Assembly: GCF_032393985.1 (NCBI RefSeq)
Contig: NZ_CP135918.1
Span: 2,976,001-3,040,000, forward strand
Source of the DNA: Fischerella sp. JS2
GTDB lineage: Bacteria > Cyanobacteriota > Cyanobacteriia > Cyanobacteriales > Nostocaceae
DNA: 64,000 bases
Direction of reading: 5' to 3'
Part shown: piece by piece, positions 28,514 to 37,838 of the stretch
Position numbering within the stretch: position 1 is the stretch's first letter
How the letters are laid out: each line of letters begins with the position of its first letter
The notes under the pieces: model-generated
Database searches by the model: none
What the model saw: the letters and a program-made list of their open reading frames with translations, nothing else
Told to the model about the DNA's origin: nothing
Position numbers and translations under genes: made by a program

Positions 28514-29161
28514 TTAATTTTGAGTTAAAGTGCATCGCTTCTGTTCAAGTGAGCAAGTTGCTCGTGTCCCTTGTAAATTTTCTCCTTTTTGTGAAATTTG
28601 AACATTACCAAGCAGAGTTACTTGTCGTGCTGTTGGGACATATCGAATTTCATCAGCATTGCCTTGAATTTGAGCTTCTGGATATACGAAAGCAGCATTG
28701 CCAATTGCCCTGACTTCTTGGGTAGTTTCATCATATTGCTGAGCATCTGCGGTTACGGTGATTTGTCCTGTTTCCATTAATTGGGCAATTGTTTGCGCGT
28801 TTGCTTTTAGATCAACTGTTGGGTTAACAAGTGCTGCAAGCCATCTAGACGTACGTCCTGATGTGATAATAGGAACAGCGAAAACTGCCGCGATCGCAAC
28901 AAAGGCACAAGCAACTAGAGAGGCACGACGATTAAATATAAGACGATTAAATATAAATAGTAGAAATACTGAATTTTTGTGATTATACCCTTTGTGTGCT
29001 TTTTGATGTGAGTTGGATGGGTGAGTTTGCAGTAGTTCAGCTTCCAAGTGAGCCTTGAAGGTCTGATCTGGTTCGATCTTTTCTGCCAAATCAGTTAACT
29101 GGCAGAGGAAGTCAGCATCTAACTGAGAAAGGTAATTCTGTTGATTGTGTTTAGGATTCAT
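28514..29161 (-). CDS. Putative membrane anti-sigma factor with LptA/OstA-like periplasmic domain
   Basis: About 215 residues. The N-terminal ~65 residues are cytosolic and helical (LDADFLCQLTDLAEKIEPDQTF...), one transmembrane segment follows (ASLVACAFVAIAAVFAVPII, near 85-105), and the rest is a periplasmic beta-rich domain (ITVTADAQQYDETTQEVRA, NADEIRYVPTARQVTLLGNV). That domain has the repeating pattern of LptA/OstA LPS-transport proteins. It starts at ATG 29161, or at GTG 29173, which overlaps the ECF sigma stop codon; either start implies translational coupling. Coupling, membrane topology and position after an ECF sigma gene suggest an anti-sigma factor sensing envelope lipid state. 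That role is inference. Confidence 0.65.
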   Translation of the reverse strand: MNPKHNQQNYLSQLDADFLCQLTDLAEKIEPDQTFKAHLEAELLQTHPSNSHQKAHKGYNHKNSVFLLFIFNRLIFNRRASLVACAFVAIAAVFAVPIITSGRTSRWLAALVNPTVDLKANAQTIAQLMETGQITVTADAQQYDETTQEVRAIGNAAFVYPEAQIQGNADEIRYVPTARQVTLLGNVQISQKGENLQGTRATCSLEQKRCTLTQN

Positions 29162-29165
29162 AAGC

Positions 29166-29753
29166 TTATTCACAGGTTGTTTTTAGGTATTTGCGAAGAT
29201 CTTTGAGGGCGCGACAAACCAGCATTTTGACAGCAGCCTCGCTTTTGCCCATCACTTGGGCTGCTTCAGCCATACTTAATCCACCGAAGATTTGCAGCGC
29301 GATCACTTCTGCTCGGTCGGAAGTGAGTTGGCTCAATGCCTGAGCTACTTGCTCCAAAGACAATTGCTGAGCGACAAATTCTTCTGGTGCAATAGAATCG
29401 TCTTCAATCTGAGCAGCTTCCTCTAGTGGCAAGATTGACCGTTGACGACGGAAGTGATCTGCTGTCTTTCGAGAAGCAATTCCCATCAACCAAGCAGCAA
29501 ACTTACCACGTCCTTGAAAATTAGCTATGGCTTCTTGGGCTGCCAAAAACGTTTGAGTAGTCAAGTCTTGAGCATCATGGACGTTACCGACTCGTGAAAA
29601 ATGATAGCGGTAGACAGCTTTGAGATTTCGTCGATAGAGTTCCGCAAAAGCTTCTGAACTGTGTCGCGCTTCCTTAGCCAATTCTTCATCCGACTCCATT
29701 TTGAGATTTAAGAGCCTTTGACTGTGAGACGGACACAGTGAGAGAAAATTCAT
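29166..29753 (-). CDS. ECF-type RNA polymerase sigma factor
   Basis: 195 residues. Region 2 (AFAELYRRNLKAVYRYHFSRVGNVHDAQDLTTQTFLAA) is followed by NFQGRGKFAAWLMGIA and by region 4 (LSQLTSDRAEVIALQIFGGLSMAEAAQVMGKSEAAVKMLVCRALKDLR). Both are typical of group 4 sigma factors, and regions 1 and 3 are absent. ATG 29753 is preferred because GAGGAG is seven bases upstream; an internal ATG at 29699 lacks a site. It is coupled to the membrane protein gene downstream, forming a likely sigma/anti-sigma pair. Confidence 0.93.
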   Translation of the reverse strand: MNFLSLCPSHSQRLLNLKMESDEELAKEARHSSEAFAELYRRNLKAVYRYHFSRVGNVHDAQDLTTQTFLAAQEAIANFQGRGKFAAWLMGIASRKTADHFRRQRSILPLEEAAQIEDDSIAPEEFVAQQLSLEQVAQALSQLTSDRAEVIALQIFGGLSMAEAAQVMGKSEAAVKMLVCRALKDLRKYLKTTCE

Positions 29754-30010
29754 TCATACGCTCCTCAGAAATAAGCTTCTGTAGGTATGTCGTAGAATAA
29801 CGTCATTTCGTAACAACCAAGATCCGAAAAGTTTTTGCTTACGGCATCGCGTCTGACCCTAAATAGTGCAATATATCAGACAACCAACAATCAATAACCA
29901 ACAACCAACAAAATCAAGCTAAAATTTAAAATCTTTGGACAACTATCCTAAAATATAAGCGTACTTTTGTACTATTATGTTTGGTTTGCAATGGGCAATC
30001 AGTAGAGAAT

Positions 30011-30928
30011 ATGGCGAGACCAATCGAGCGAATTGAGCGGGATCTTGCAGCTTTAGAAGAAGCGATCGCCGTGATCGCTAAAGAACTGCAAACCGCTTAT
30101 ACTAGTTATCTCAACACTTTAGGACAAGCCGTACAGCAGCAGTTGATTCTGGCGGCTTATCACTTGTGTACTCAAGGGTATTCCGAAAACTTTCTCAAAC
30201 TAAGCTTGAGTCAGCGGCAAAATTTGCAGCAGTCACTCCGCAAACTAGGTAAAAAGTCAGCGCAGCAGTTGCTAGCTTTAATTAATGGGGAAGAAGCAAA
30301 GCTACAGCCGCAGGACGTGGAAAGTGAAAAACTCCCAGAATGCAATCAAGATGATCCTGAAATTGTCTCTGCACAAGCAGCAACTGATGTAGAAAGTGAA
30401 TCAGAGGAAGAACAAGAGCAACAAGAAAAACAAGAAGACACAAATTTCTCCTCTTTACCTCCTGATCCTACTTTCCCCTCCTCTGCAAACCCGATAGAAC
30501 TAGCAAAATGGCAACAATTCTTAGAGAGAGCCACACAATATACCCTCAGAAGAATTTCTCATGAGGCTAATCTCCTTCTACAAAAAGCCAAAATCTTGCC
30601 TCAAAAATTGCCAGAACCGATTTTAGAGGCGGTTGGTTCAGAAACATCTGCGGATATAGTACCAAGTCCACCTAACCTAATGAGCTTGGTGATTGAAATT
30701 GAAAATGGGCAACAACCAGAAGAGTCTAGCTTGACACGGCTCATGGCTATTAACCTGCGTCTTGTGGAAATTGAGTTTTCCGACACCAAACTTTCATCAG
30801 AGCGCAAGCAGATTCGCTATATTCTAGCCCAGCTGAATAAACTAGGACTAGAGTATCAGAAAAAACTGCGGGAACGGTCAGTTGCTGAAGCTGAAGTAGC
30901 ATGGCGTGCTAGTTGGTATGAAGATTAG
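30011..30928 (+). CDS. Conserved cyanobacterial protein of unknown function, upstream of recG
   Basis: 305 residues from ATG 30011 (MARPIERIERDL); a TTG/ATG further up lacks support. The N-terminal ~110 residues are helical (AALEEAIAVIAKELQTAYTSYLNTLGQAVQQQLILAAYHLCTQGY). A Glu/Gln/Ser-rich disordered middle (EEEQEQQEKQED) and a second helical part (ELAKWQQFLERATQYTLRRISHEANLLLQ; LVEIEFSDTKLSSERKQIRYILAQLNKL) follow. No enzymatic motif is seen. It is followed by recG after a short repeat-rich spacer and may be cotranscribed. I cannot assign a function. Confidence 0.75.
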   Translation: MARPIERIERDLAALEEAIAVIAKELQTAYTSYLNTLGQAVQQQLILAAYHLCTQGYSENFLKLSLSQRQNLQQSLRKLGKKSAQQLLALINGEEAKLQPQDVESEKLPECNQDDPEIVSAQAATDVESESEEEQEQQEKQEDTNFSSLPPDPTFPSSANPIELAKWQQFLERATQYTLRRISHEANLLLQKAKILPQKLPEPILEAVGSETSADIVPSPPNLMSLVIEIENGQQPEESSLTRLMAINLRLVEIEFSDTKLSSERKQIRYILAQLNKLGLEYQKKLRERSVAEAEVAWRASWYED

Positions 30929-31017
30929 TTTTTTGTCATTTGTCCTTTGTCATTTATCCTTTGACCAATGACTCTTGACCTCTTCCCCAATAACCAATGA
31001 CCAGTGACCAATTACCA

Positions 31018-33531
31018 ATGACTATCGACAAACCGGACTGGATACGATTACAAAAAGCCCTGGCAATAGAAGAAGAACAAGGCTTTACCGACTTGGTGGG
31101 TAGACAATACCGCTTCAGTGAGTTCTTTACCTTGACTTTCGGTAAATTTCCGAATGACTTACCAAGTTATGAACGCCGTCGTTGGCAACAACTGGCGACT
31201 CAGTTTTCCAATTATCCAAATCTGAGACTTGAAGATAGAAAAAATTTAGTATTGGAGACTAGTCAATATCTGTATCAACTGGAACAGCAGGAAGAGGAGA
31301 CGGGGACACGGGGACAGGGAGGACAAGGGGGACAAGGAAGAAACATTACTTCTTTGTCTTCTGCTGCCAAATCTAAAAAACCTAATCCTAAATCTCAAAT
31401 TGTCGCAGAGGTAAGTCGTAGTCTTGCCCCAAAGCTAGATCAAAAATTGAAGGATTTACCGGAAATTGGATTACGAAAGGCTGAAAAATTAGCGCGCCTC
31501 GGTTTATACACTGTGCGCGATTTGCTTTTTTACTATCCCCGTGACCATATTGATTATGCGCGTCAGGTGAGTATTAGTGAATTAGAAGCGGGTGAGCCGG
31601 TAACGATAGTAGCGACGGTGAAAAGTTGCAATTGTCGTACCAGCCAAAAGAATCAAAAGTTGACAATTTTAGAACTTTTACTGCGGGATAATACTGGCAA
31701 AATCAAAATCAGCCGCTTTTTTGCGGGTACGCGCTTTACCAGTCGTGCTTGGCAAGAAAGTTTAAAACGTCGTTATCCAGTTGGTAGTATTGTGGCGGCG
31801 TGTGGGTTGGTGAAAGGAACAAAATACGGTCTCACGCTAGAAGATCCAGAATTAGAAGTTTTGGCTAACCCTGGTGATACGATTGAATCTTTGACTATTG
31901 GGCGGGTAGTGCCTGTTTATGCCCTGACTGAGAGTGTGGGTGCGGATTTGGTGCGACAGGCGATGATTGCTGCTTTGCCAACTGCGGCACATTTAAAAGA
32001 TCCCCTACCTAGTGGTTTAAGAGGAAAATATGGGTTAATGGAATTGAAAGACGCGATCGCTAATATCCATTACCCCTCAGATAGCGACACTTTACAACAT
32101 GCCCGTCGTCGCCTCGTCTTTGATGAATTTTTCTACCTCCAACTGGGTTTACTGCAACGTCAGCACCAAGCCAAGCAAATTCAAACTAGCGCTGTGCTTG
32201 CACCCAGAGGTCAATTATTAGATAAATTTTACGAAATACTGCCTTTTAAGCTCACTAATGCCCAGCAACGAGTTATCAACGATATTCTCAACGACTTGCA
32301 AAAACCAGTGCCGATGAATCGTCTCGTACAAGGTGATGTTGGTTCAGGGAAAACGATTGTTGGAGTAGTCGCTATCCTAGCTGCAATTCAATCAGGATAT
32401 CAAGCAGCACTCATGGCTCCTACAGAAGTACTAGCAGAACAACATTACCGCAAGCTAGTTAGCTGGTTTAATTTGTTGTATTTACCAGTAGAATTACTGA
32501 CAGGTTCTACAAAAACAGCAAAACGGCGACAAATTCACGCCCAGTTAGAAACAGGAGAATTACCTCTGTTGGTAGGAACTCATGCCTTAATTCAGAACCC
32601 TGTCAACTTTCATCGCTTGGGTTTAGTAGTCATCGACGAACAGCACCGTTTTGGGGTGGAACAACGAGCAAAATTACAGCAAAAAGGCGAGCAACCCCAT
32701 GTACTAACTATGACAGCTACACCCATTCCTCGGACACTGGCGCTAACAATTCATGGGGATTTGGATGTAAGTCAAATTGATGAATTGCCACCAGGGCGGC
32801 AAAAAATTCAAACCACAGTATTAACCAGTCAGCAGCGTCCTCAAGCTTATGATTTGATGCGGCGGGAAATCGCACAAGGGCGGCAGGTTTACGTAGTTTT
32901 ACCCTTAGTAGAAGAATCAGAAAAATTAGATTTGCGATCAGCAACAGAGGAACATCAAAAGTTAAAAGAAAGTGTGTTTCCTGATTTTCAGGTCGGGTTA
33001 CTACATGGTCGCATGACTTCTGCTGAGAAAGACGAAGCAATTAATAAATTTCGCGATAATGAAACTCAAATCTTGGTTTCTACTACCGTTGTCGAAGTCG
33101 GTGTAGACGTACCTAATGCTACAGTTATGCTCATAGAAAATGCGGAGCGCTTTGGCTTGTCGCAACTACACCAGCTACGCGGACGTGTTGGTCGAGGTGC
33201 AGCGCAATCCTACTGTTTGCTAATGAGTAGTTCTAGAAGTCCCGATGCTCAACAACGGCTAAAAGTATTGGAGCAGTCTCAAGACGGCTTTTTTATCTCT
33301 GAAATGGATATGCGGTTTCGTGGCCCGGGTGAAGTACTTGGAACTCGTCAATCAGGTGTACCAGATTTTACCTTAGCAAGTTTAGTAGAAGACGAGGAAG
33401 TCTTAATGCTAGCACGGCAAGCTGCGGAAAAAGTAATAGAAATAGATGCAACCTTAGAGCGTTGGTATTTGATGAAAGAAGAATTAAAGTATCGATATGA
33501 AAGGTTAATGGGTGGAGCGATTTTGACTTAA
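31018..33531 (+). CDS. recG: ATP-dependent DNA helicase RecG
   Basis: About 837 residues. A cyanobacterial N-terminal extension (~130) precedes the wedge/OB domain (YYPRDHIDYARQVSISELEAGEPV). The helicase core has GDVGSGKT (Walker A), APTEVLAEQHY, DEQHRFGVEQR (motif II), TATPIPRTL (III) and QLRGRVGRGAAQSYC (VI). RecG remodels stalled forks and branched DNA. The start is uncertain: ATG 31018 or ATG 30997, both lying in heptad-like repeat (ACCAATG units). A Gly/Gln patch (GTRGQGGQGGQG, at about 31306-31340) is encoded by GGGGACAAGG-type low-complexity DNA also found between gcvH and gcvP, and looks like an in-frame repeat insertion. Confidence 0.97.
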   Translation: MTIDKPDWIRLQKALAIEEEQGFTDLVGRQYRFSEFFTLTFGKFPNDLPSYERRRWQQLATQFSNYPNLRLEDRKNLVLETSQYLYQLEQQEEETGTRGQGGQGGQGRNITSLSSAAKSKKPNPKSQIVAEVSRSLAPKLDQKLKDLPEIGLRKAEKLARLGLYTVRDLLFYYPRDHIDYARQVSISELEAGEPVTIVATVKSCNCRTSQKNQKLTILELLLRDNTGKIKISRFFAGTRFTSRAWQESLKRRYPVGSIVAACGLVKGTKYGLTLEDPELEVLANPGDTIESLTIGRVVPVYALTESVGADLVRQAMIAALPTAAHLKDPLPSGLRGKYGLMELKDAIANIHYPSDSDTLQHARRRLVFDEFFYLQLGLLQRQHQAKQIQTSAVLAPRGQLLDKFYEILPFKLTNAQQRVINDILNDLQKPVPMNRLVQGDVGSGKTIVGVVAILAAIQSGYQAALMAPTEVLAEQHYRKLVSWFNLLYLPVELLTGSTKTAKRRQIHAQLETGELPLLVGTHALIQNPVNFHRLGLVVIDEQHRFGVEQRAKLQQKGEQPHVLTMTATPIPRTLALTIHGDLDVSQIDELPPGRQKIQTTVLTSQQRPQAYDLMRREIAQGRQVYVVLPLVEESEKLDLRSATEEHQKLKESVFPDFQVGLLHGRMTSAEKDEAINKFRDNETQILVSTTVVEVGVDVPNATVMLIENAERFGLSQLHQLRGRVGRGAAQSYCLLMSSSRSPDAQQRLKVLEQSQDGFFISEMDMRFRGPGEVLGTRQSGVPDFTLASLVEDEEVLMLARQAAEKVIEIDATLERWYLMKEELKYRYERLMGGAILT

Positions 33532-33685
33532 TAATGGATTGGGAATTGGGAACTAAACGCTGGCTATAGGCGTAGTCAAAAAAGGGAAGAAAAAAATACA
33601 CTCCATACCTGAATCAAAACCAAAAAATTTTCGTCATTGAATATAACAACTCCCTAATTTGATTGATATTTCAGTGTAAATTCTT

Positions 33686-34483
33686 ATGTCTATGTCATCA
33701 CGAATCTTGAAATTACTTGCAGCTAGTGGTCTCGGTTTAACTGTATTTGTAGGTAATGCGATCGCTTCCGCACAAGTTGGTGATGTGGTAGTGCCAACCC
33801 AACCAGCCAACGGTACTTCAACCACGACTAGTTCTTCAAACACTACAACCAGCACTTCTACTACATACAGCACAAATGCCCGGTTTACCTGTCAAAACTA
33901 TAACGGGCAGTATACAGTCATGTACCAACCAGAAAGTCGACCAGGGCAATTCTTTGCTTGGGCGACTCCGCAAAGATTGGGCGGTGGTTGGGATGAATAT
34001 AAACGCTGTCTAACCATAGCCGAACGTTTGGAAAGTTACCGTCCAGATGGCTTAACAGAACTCCGTAATGCCACGCAAAATGGATACAATATTCTCTGTG
34101 TAACTAGTGAAGCTAACCCAGCTTGCCGAATTGTACTCACAGTACCCCCCGGATACGACCCCTATAACGTACGTAATAGCGTCTTCCAAAACCTAATCTC
34201 AGCCGACAACGGTCAGCAAACCATAGCCGTCAATACTTACAATAGTCGTAATAGCGGCGGTAGCCAAGTCGAACAAATATACAACCAGGCTAGAACTATT
34301 TTTGGTAGCGGCAATAACAATACTCGTACATCTAAGGGGCCAGTCAACCTCAAACCTTTCTTGGATCAAAAAGATGGTGGTACTGGTAGCCAACTGAAAA
34401 AAGGTGTAGCACTTAAAACTCAAACCCAAACTCAGACTCGGACTCAATCTGGTACTCGTCTCAATCCCAGAAATTTCAAGTAA
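33686..34483 (+). CDS. COP23 domain protein, secreted
   Basis: 265 residues with an N-terminal signal peptide (LKLLAASGLGLTVFVGNAIASAQ), a Thr/Ser-rich linker (GTSTTTSSSNTTTSTSTT) and a ~130-residue domain. The domain has FTCQNYNGQYTVMY, a conserved RC (DEYKRCLTIAERLESY), ILCVTSEANPACRIVLTVPPG. This is the pattern of the cyanobacterial COP23 (circadian oscillating protein of 23 kDa) family. The C-terminus is low complexity with a QTQTQTRTQ run. Two disulfides are likely (C-C pairs). The molecular role of COP23 is unknown; circadian regulation of this copy is not shown. Confidence 0.85.
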   Translation: MSMSSRILKLLAASGLGLTVFVGNAIASAQVGDVVVPTQPANGTSTTTSSSNTTTSTSTTYSTNARFTCQNYNGQYTVMYQPESRPGQFFAWATPQRLGGGWDEYKRCLTIAERLESYRPDGLTELRNATQNGYNILCVTSEANPACRIVLTVPPGYDPYNVRNSVFQNLISADNGQQTIAVNTYNSRNSGGSQVEQIYNQARTIFGSGNNNTRTSKGPVNLKPFLDQKDGGTGSQLKKGVALKTQTQTQTRTQSGTRLNPRNFK

Positions 34484-34520
34484 CTCAATAGTCAAGAGTG
34501 AGTGGTTAGTGGTTAGTGGG

Positions 34521-34552
34521 TAGAGACGCGAGGAACATCGCGTCTGTACATT
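34521..34552. repeat. Dispersed hairpin repeat AGACGCGA/TCGCGTCT, copy 1
   Basis: AGACGCGA (34524-34531), loop GGAACA and TCGCGTCT (34538-34545) form a perfect 8-bp stem, followed by GTACATTAG and TTAGTGG heptads. A copy at 39730-39751 has the reverse-complement loop TGTTCC; a decayed copy is near 59622-59643. It lies downstream of the COP23 gene. Confidence 0.7.
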
Positions 34553-34769
34553 AGTGGTTAGTGGTTAGTTGTTTACCACTTCTCACACCCCACCCTTACC
34601 TTAAGCCTATGAGCGTGTCTACACACCCCTCATACTCCTCACACTCCCCAATCCCACATAAAGGGTCTGACCCCCTAGCGTATCATTAACTCTTTGCTTA
34701 CAATGATGCTTCCAAATAACCGATAGCACCAGCGCCAGGTTTTGCACCGTATTCACTGGCGCTTTTATT

Positions 34770-35810
34770 TTACTTCTGCATGATGGCATCCAACAGCTTG
34801 TCGGCACCAAAACGAATCGGATCTGTACAAGGTAATCCAGTTTCTGTTTCTGTTTGGGCGATCGCTGCTTTTGCTTCTGCTTCGTTTAAGTGACGAGTGT
34901 TGAGGGCAATTGCTACTACTGGTACTTTCGGGTAAGCGCCACCTGCACTGGCAACTGTTTCATAAAGTTTGACTACATCTATTAAAGGTGGTATTTGCAC
35001 ACCATCAGCAACTTCTGTTTGTCCTGCCCGATGTACTAAAATCATCTGCGTTGGTTGGGAACCGCGTATTAGGGGCAATGTGGCTGTAGAACTAGGGTGC
35101 AGTAGGGAACCTTGTCCTTCAATGTGCAAAATATCGTAGTTTTTACCATAGCGCATGACCATTTGTTCCACTGCGCCAGCAGCAAAGTCCACGCGCACAG
35201 CATCTAGCGGTATACCATCTCCTTCTAACATCAAACCAGTTTGCCCTGTAGGCAGAAACTTAGAACGCCAGCCCTGCAATTTTGATGCCCAGTGTAATTC
35301 TAAGCTAGTTGACATTTTGCCAACTGCCATATCAGTTCCCACTGTCAGTACCCGTCGACAGGGAAGGGTACGCGCCATCGCCGCAGCCACACTCAAGTTC
35401 GGTGGTTCTTTGCGTACATCCCAAATCATTTGTCCTGGCTTCAGGAGTGCTTTTAAATCGGGTATGGTTGATAGTGGTGCGTGCAAACCATTTACCAGTG
35501 ACATTCCCGCAGCTAAGGCATCTTTGATATCATGCCAGTAATCATCTGGTAAAACGCCACCTAGAGGTGCAATGCCAATTACTAAGACTTGCGGTTTGTA
35601 CTCTAGTGCTGCTGAGACTGATGCAACTATTGGTACATCGCGGCGAATACCTGTTAACTCTGACAAAGATTGCCCTGGACATTCGCGATCAATCGCTACT
35701 ACAATCGGGGCTTCACTGTAGCGTAAAAGTGATAACCCTGTTTTACCGCGAGTTCCCTTGATTCCCTCATGTAATAAGATAGCTACTCGTTGATTAAGTG
35801 GCAGACGCAC
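34770..35810 (-). CDS. DUF1611 protein, DgcN-like (D-glutamate N-acetyltransferase family)
   Basis: About 346 residues from GTG 35810 (RLPLNQRVAILLHEG), which has GGGG nine bases upstream; an ATG at 35891 would add 27 residues overlapping the preceding gene by ~98 bp. Blocks include HEGIKGTRGKTGLSLLRYS, VLVIGIAPLGGVLP, a P-loop-like TVGTDMAVGKMSTSLEL and HIEGQGSLLHPSSTATLPLIRG, all typical of DUF1611. Family members next to an enolase-superfamily epimerase (as here) have been characterised as DgcN, which acetylates D-glutamate in a D-amino-acid degradation route. Function in cyanobacteria is inferred from that pairing. Confidence 0.8.
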   Translation of the reverse strand: MRLPLNQRVAILLHEGIKGTRGKTGLSLLRYSEAPIVVAIDRECPGQSLSELTGIRRDVPIVASVSAALEYKPQVLVIGIAPLGGVLPDDYWHDIKDALAAGMSLVNGLHAPLSTIPDLKALLKPGQMIWDVRKEPPNLSVAAAMARTLPCRRVLTVGTDMAVGKMSTSLELHWASKLQGWRSKFLPTGQTGLMLEGDGIPLDAVRVDFAAGAVEQMVMRYGKNYDILHIEGQGSLLHPSSTATLPLIRGSQPTQMILVHRAGQTEVADGVQIPPLIDVVKLYETVASAGGAYPKVPVVAIALNTRHLNEAEAKAAIAQTETETGLPCTDPIRFGADKLLDAIMQK

Positions 35811-36846
35811 TGCGTTGTACCCCCAAGCCTGGTAAGTCGTTTGGTATAATTTTTCCTGCTTGTACAAATGCCCCTGTAAAAGGGTCATCAATCAAATTCA
35901 GATGACTATCTAAATCTAAATAGTCAGCTAGTGGTGATAGGTGTGCTGCTGCTGTGTTGAGAAGCGCACTATCAGAATAGCAGCCAAACATAACCTGTAA
36001 CCCATTGGCGCGGGCTGTATTTACCATCCGCATCGCCTCGCTTAATCCCCCCGATTTCATTAACTTGATATTAATTCCATCGACAATATTAGCTAGTTGA
36101 GGGATATCAGCACTGGTGAAACAACTTTCATCCACAAAGATAGGTAAAGGCGATCGCATCTTGAGTTCGGCTAAACTTTGCTCTTGACCTTGGGCAAGGG
36201 GTTGTTCTACATACTTTACACCCAAATCTGCCAGCCAATTACACATATAGGTCGCATCAGCTAAATTCCAACCACCATTAGCATCAACATATAATTCCTG
36301 TATTGGTGCTTCTTCTCGTACCGCCATCAACATTTTTTGATCGGCGTTAATACCCTCTGGGCTACCCAACTTGATCTTAAAAACACGGACATCCAGAAAT
36401 TCCAACCAATCCCGTACCCTAGCTTTTGCCCCTGCTGGTGAATTAATGCTAATAGTTACAGAAGTTGGTGCGATCGCGTTTGTGTCAAGTCCCCATAGTT
36501 GCCACAATGGTAAGCCAATGTGCTTTCCTAGCCAGTCATGCATTGCTACATCTAACGCTGCTTTCGCTGCTGAAGGAACTTTGGCTGTTGTTAAAATCTG
36601 TTCTACTTGCTGCCTTTGCAACGGGCTATATGCTTGCAAAGCAGGGGCGACTTTTTGCAAAGCATCTTTAATAATTTCCGTTGATTGCGGATAATTGCCT
36701 GTACTAAACGGCGACGCCTCTCCCCAACCTTCAATACTATTATCGGAAATCTTCACCCAAACATTAGTTGTCTGTGCTGTTGTCCCACGACTAATAGTCA
36801 AAGGAAATCGTTTGTTAACCGTAAAGATTTCCACCTCAATTTGCAT
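35794..36846 (-). CDS. Enolase-superfamily dipeptide epimerase / DgcA-like racemase
   Basis: 350 residues. N-terminal capping domain (IEVEIFTVNKRFPLTISRGTT), then the barrel with FKIKLGSP (the first catalytic Lys in KxK), metal ligand YVDANGGWNL, YVEQPLAQGQ, FVDESCF and GINIKLMKSGG (second catalytic Lys). This is the signature of L-Ala-D/L-Glu epimerases and the related N-acetyl-D-Glu racemase DgcA. It epimerises peptidoglycan-derived dipeptides or N-acetyl-glutamate. The overlap with the DUF1611 gene and shared strand indicate a two-gene operon. Specificity between dipeptide and N-acyl substrates cannot be read from this sequence. Confidence 0.87.
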   Translation of the reverse strand: MQIEVEIFTVNKRFPLTISRGTTAQTTNVWVKISDNSIEGWGEASPFSTGNYPQSTEIIKDALQKVAPALQAYSPLQRQQVEQILTTAKVPSAAKAALDVAMHDWLGKHIGLPLWQLWGLDTNAIAPTSVTISINSPAGAKARVRDWLEFLDVRVFKIKLGSPEGINADQKMLMAVREEAPIQELYVDANGGWNLADATYMCNWLADLGVKYVEQPLAQGQEQSLAELKMRSPLPIFVDESCFTSADIPQLANIVDGINIKLMKSGGLSEAMRMVNTARANGLQVMFGCYSDSALLNTAAAHLSPLADYLDLDSHLNLIDDPFTGAFVQAGKIIPNDLPGLGVQRSASAT

Positions 36847-37097
36847 AATTCAAATTTCAGTTTAATTCTTAGATTTTAGATTTGGAATTAACCCACAGAT
36901 AATTTTGGAGAATTGTACCCTGGGAGAAATTATCAGGCAACACTTTGTATCTCTTCTAATTTTTCACTAGTATTATTTTATGAAAACCTTTGTGTTCTTC
37001 GTGTTCTTTGTGGTTCGTTACTTATAGATATTTTACCCTGGGTCATCTATCATATCAGAAAATTCTCATATTCATTTACACAGAATTAATAAACTCT

Positions 37098-37661
37098 ATG
37101 GAAAAATTAAAAAAATGGCAATTATTACAATCCAAAATGGTCTTAAACCATCCCTGGTGTCAAGTTAGGCAAGATGAAATTCTTCTCCCAAATGGCAAAA
37201 TTATCGATGATTACTTTGTCCATCTTAAACCAGAAGTAGCATTAATTTTACCCATAACTGCCAATCAAGAAATTGTCTTTGTCCGCCAATACAGACATGC
37301 AGTCAAAGATTTTTTTATCGAACTACCAGCAGGCAGTTTTGATCCCAATCAAGAAAGTGCCGAAATAGCAGCAAAAAGAGAGCTACAGGAAGAAACTGGC
37401 TATACAGCTAAAGAAATAAACAAAATAGCGACTTTATATGATCGACCCAGCAAAGATACTAATCGATTACATTTATTCTTAGCAGAAAATGTCAGCAAAA
37501 CTAGTGAACAGCAACTGGATATCACAGAAGAAATAGAAGTAATTCTCATCCCTATAGAATTAGTTTTCACAAAAATTATTCAAGGAGAAATTTGTGTAGC
37601 TGGTAGTGTTGCTGCTCTGTTTTTAGGTTTAAATTTTATTAAGCAATATCATCAATTTTAG
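37098..37661 (+). CDS. Nudix hydrolase, ADP-ribose pyrophosphatase-like
   Basis: 188 residues from ATG 37098 (MEKLKKWQLLQ). An upstream start at 36990 would add a sequence of no protein character. EIVFVRQYRHAVKDFFIELPAGSFD precedes the Nudix box (GSFDPNQESAEIAAKRELQE, then ETGY). The E-L-P-A-G element is characteristic of ADP-ribose/ADP-sugar pyrophosphatases (NudF-like). It would recycle ADP-ribose to AMP and ribose-5-phosphate. It stands alone, opposite to dgcA-like, and converges on the small membrane protein gene. Confidence 0.88.
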   Translation: MEKLKKWQLLQSKMVLNHPWCQVRQDEILLPNGKIIDDYFVHLKPEVALILPITANQEIVFVRQYRHAVKDFFIELPAGSFDPNQESAEIAAKRELQEETGYTAKEINKIATLYDRPSKDTNRLHLFLAENVSKTSEQQLDITEEIEVILIPIELVFTKIIQGEICVAGSVAALFLGLNFIKQYHQF

Positions 37662-37767
37662 ATTGGTTCTAAACATAAATTTAGGGAACTGTTCCATTCA
37701 GGAGTCATCAGATTGTGAGATGCGTGAATTGATTCTATAGATAAATCTAGGGCTTTGATCATTGAGT

Positions 37768-37788
37768 AATCATTTGGTTAAAATGATT
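37768..37788. other. Inverted repeat between convergent genes
   Basis: AATCATTT (37768-37775) and AAATGATT (37781-37788) are perfect 8-bp arms around a 5-base spacer. They lie between the Nudix stop and the small membrane protein stop. The sequence superficially resembles a Fur box, but the place, behind both genes, fits a bidirectional terminator better. Confidence 0.35.
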
Positions 37789-37838
37789 CTCAATTATTCA
37801 CAACGAACAGTATGAATTGGAATTCATGTTGATTCCCA

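Noticed and set aside
35810-35891. Upstream ATG for the DUF1611 gene
   Set aside because: It would overlap dgcA-like by ~98 bp; the GTG at 35810 has a GGGG site and gives the usual family length.
36990-37097. 36-residue extension of the second Nudix protein
   Set aside because: The extension lacks protein character, and ATG 37098 begins the conserved domain.
37768-37788. Fur box
   Set aside because: The inverted repeat lies behind two convergent genes, not in a promoter, so an iron-regulated site is unlikely.
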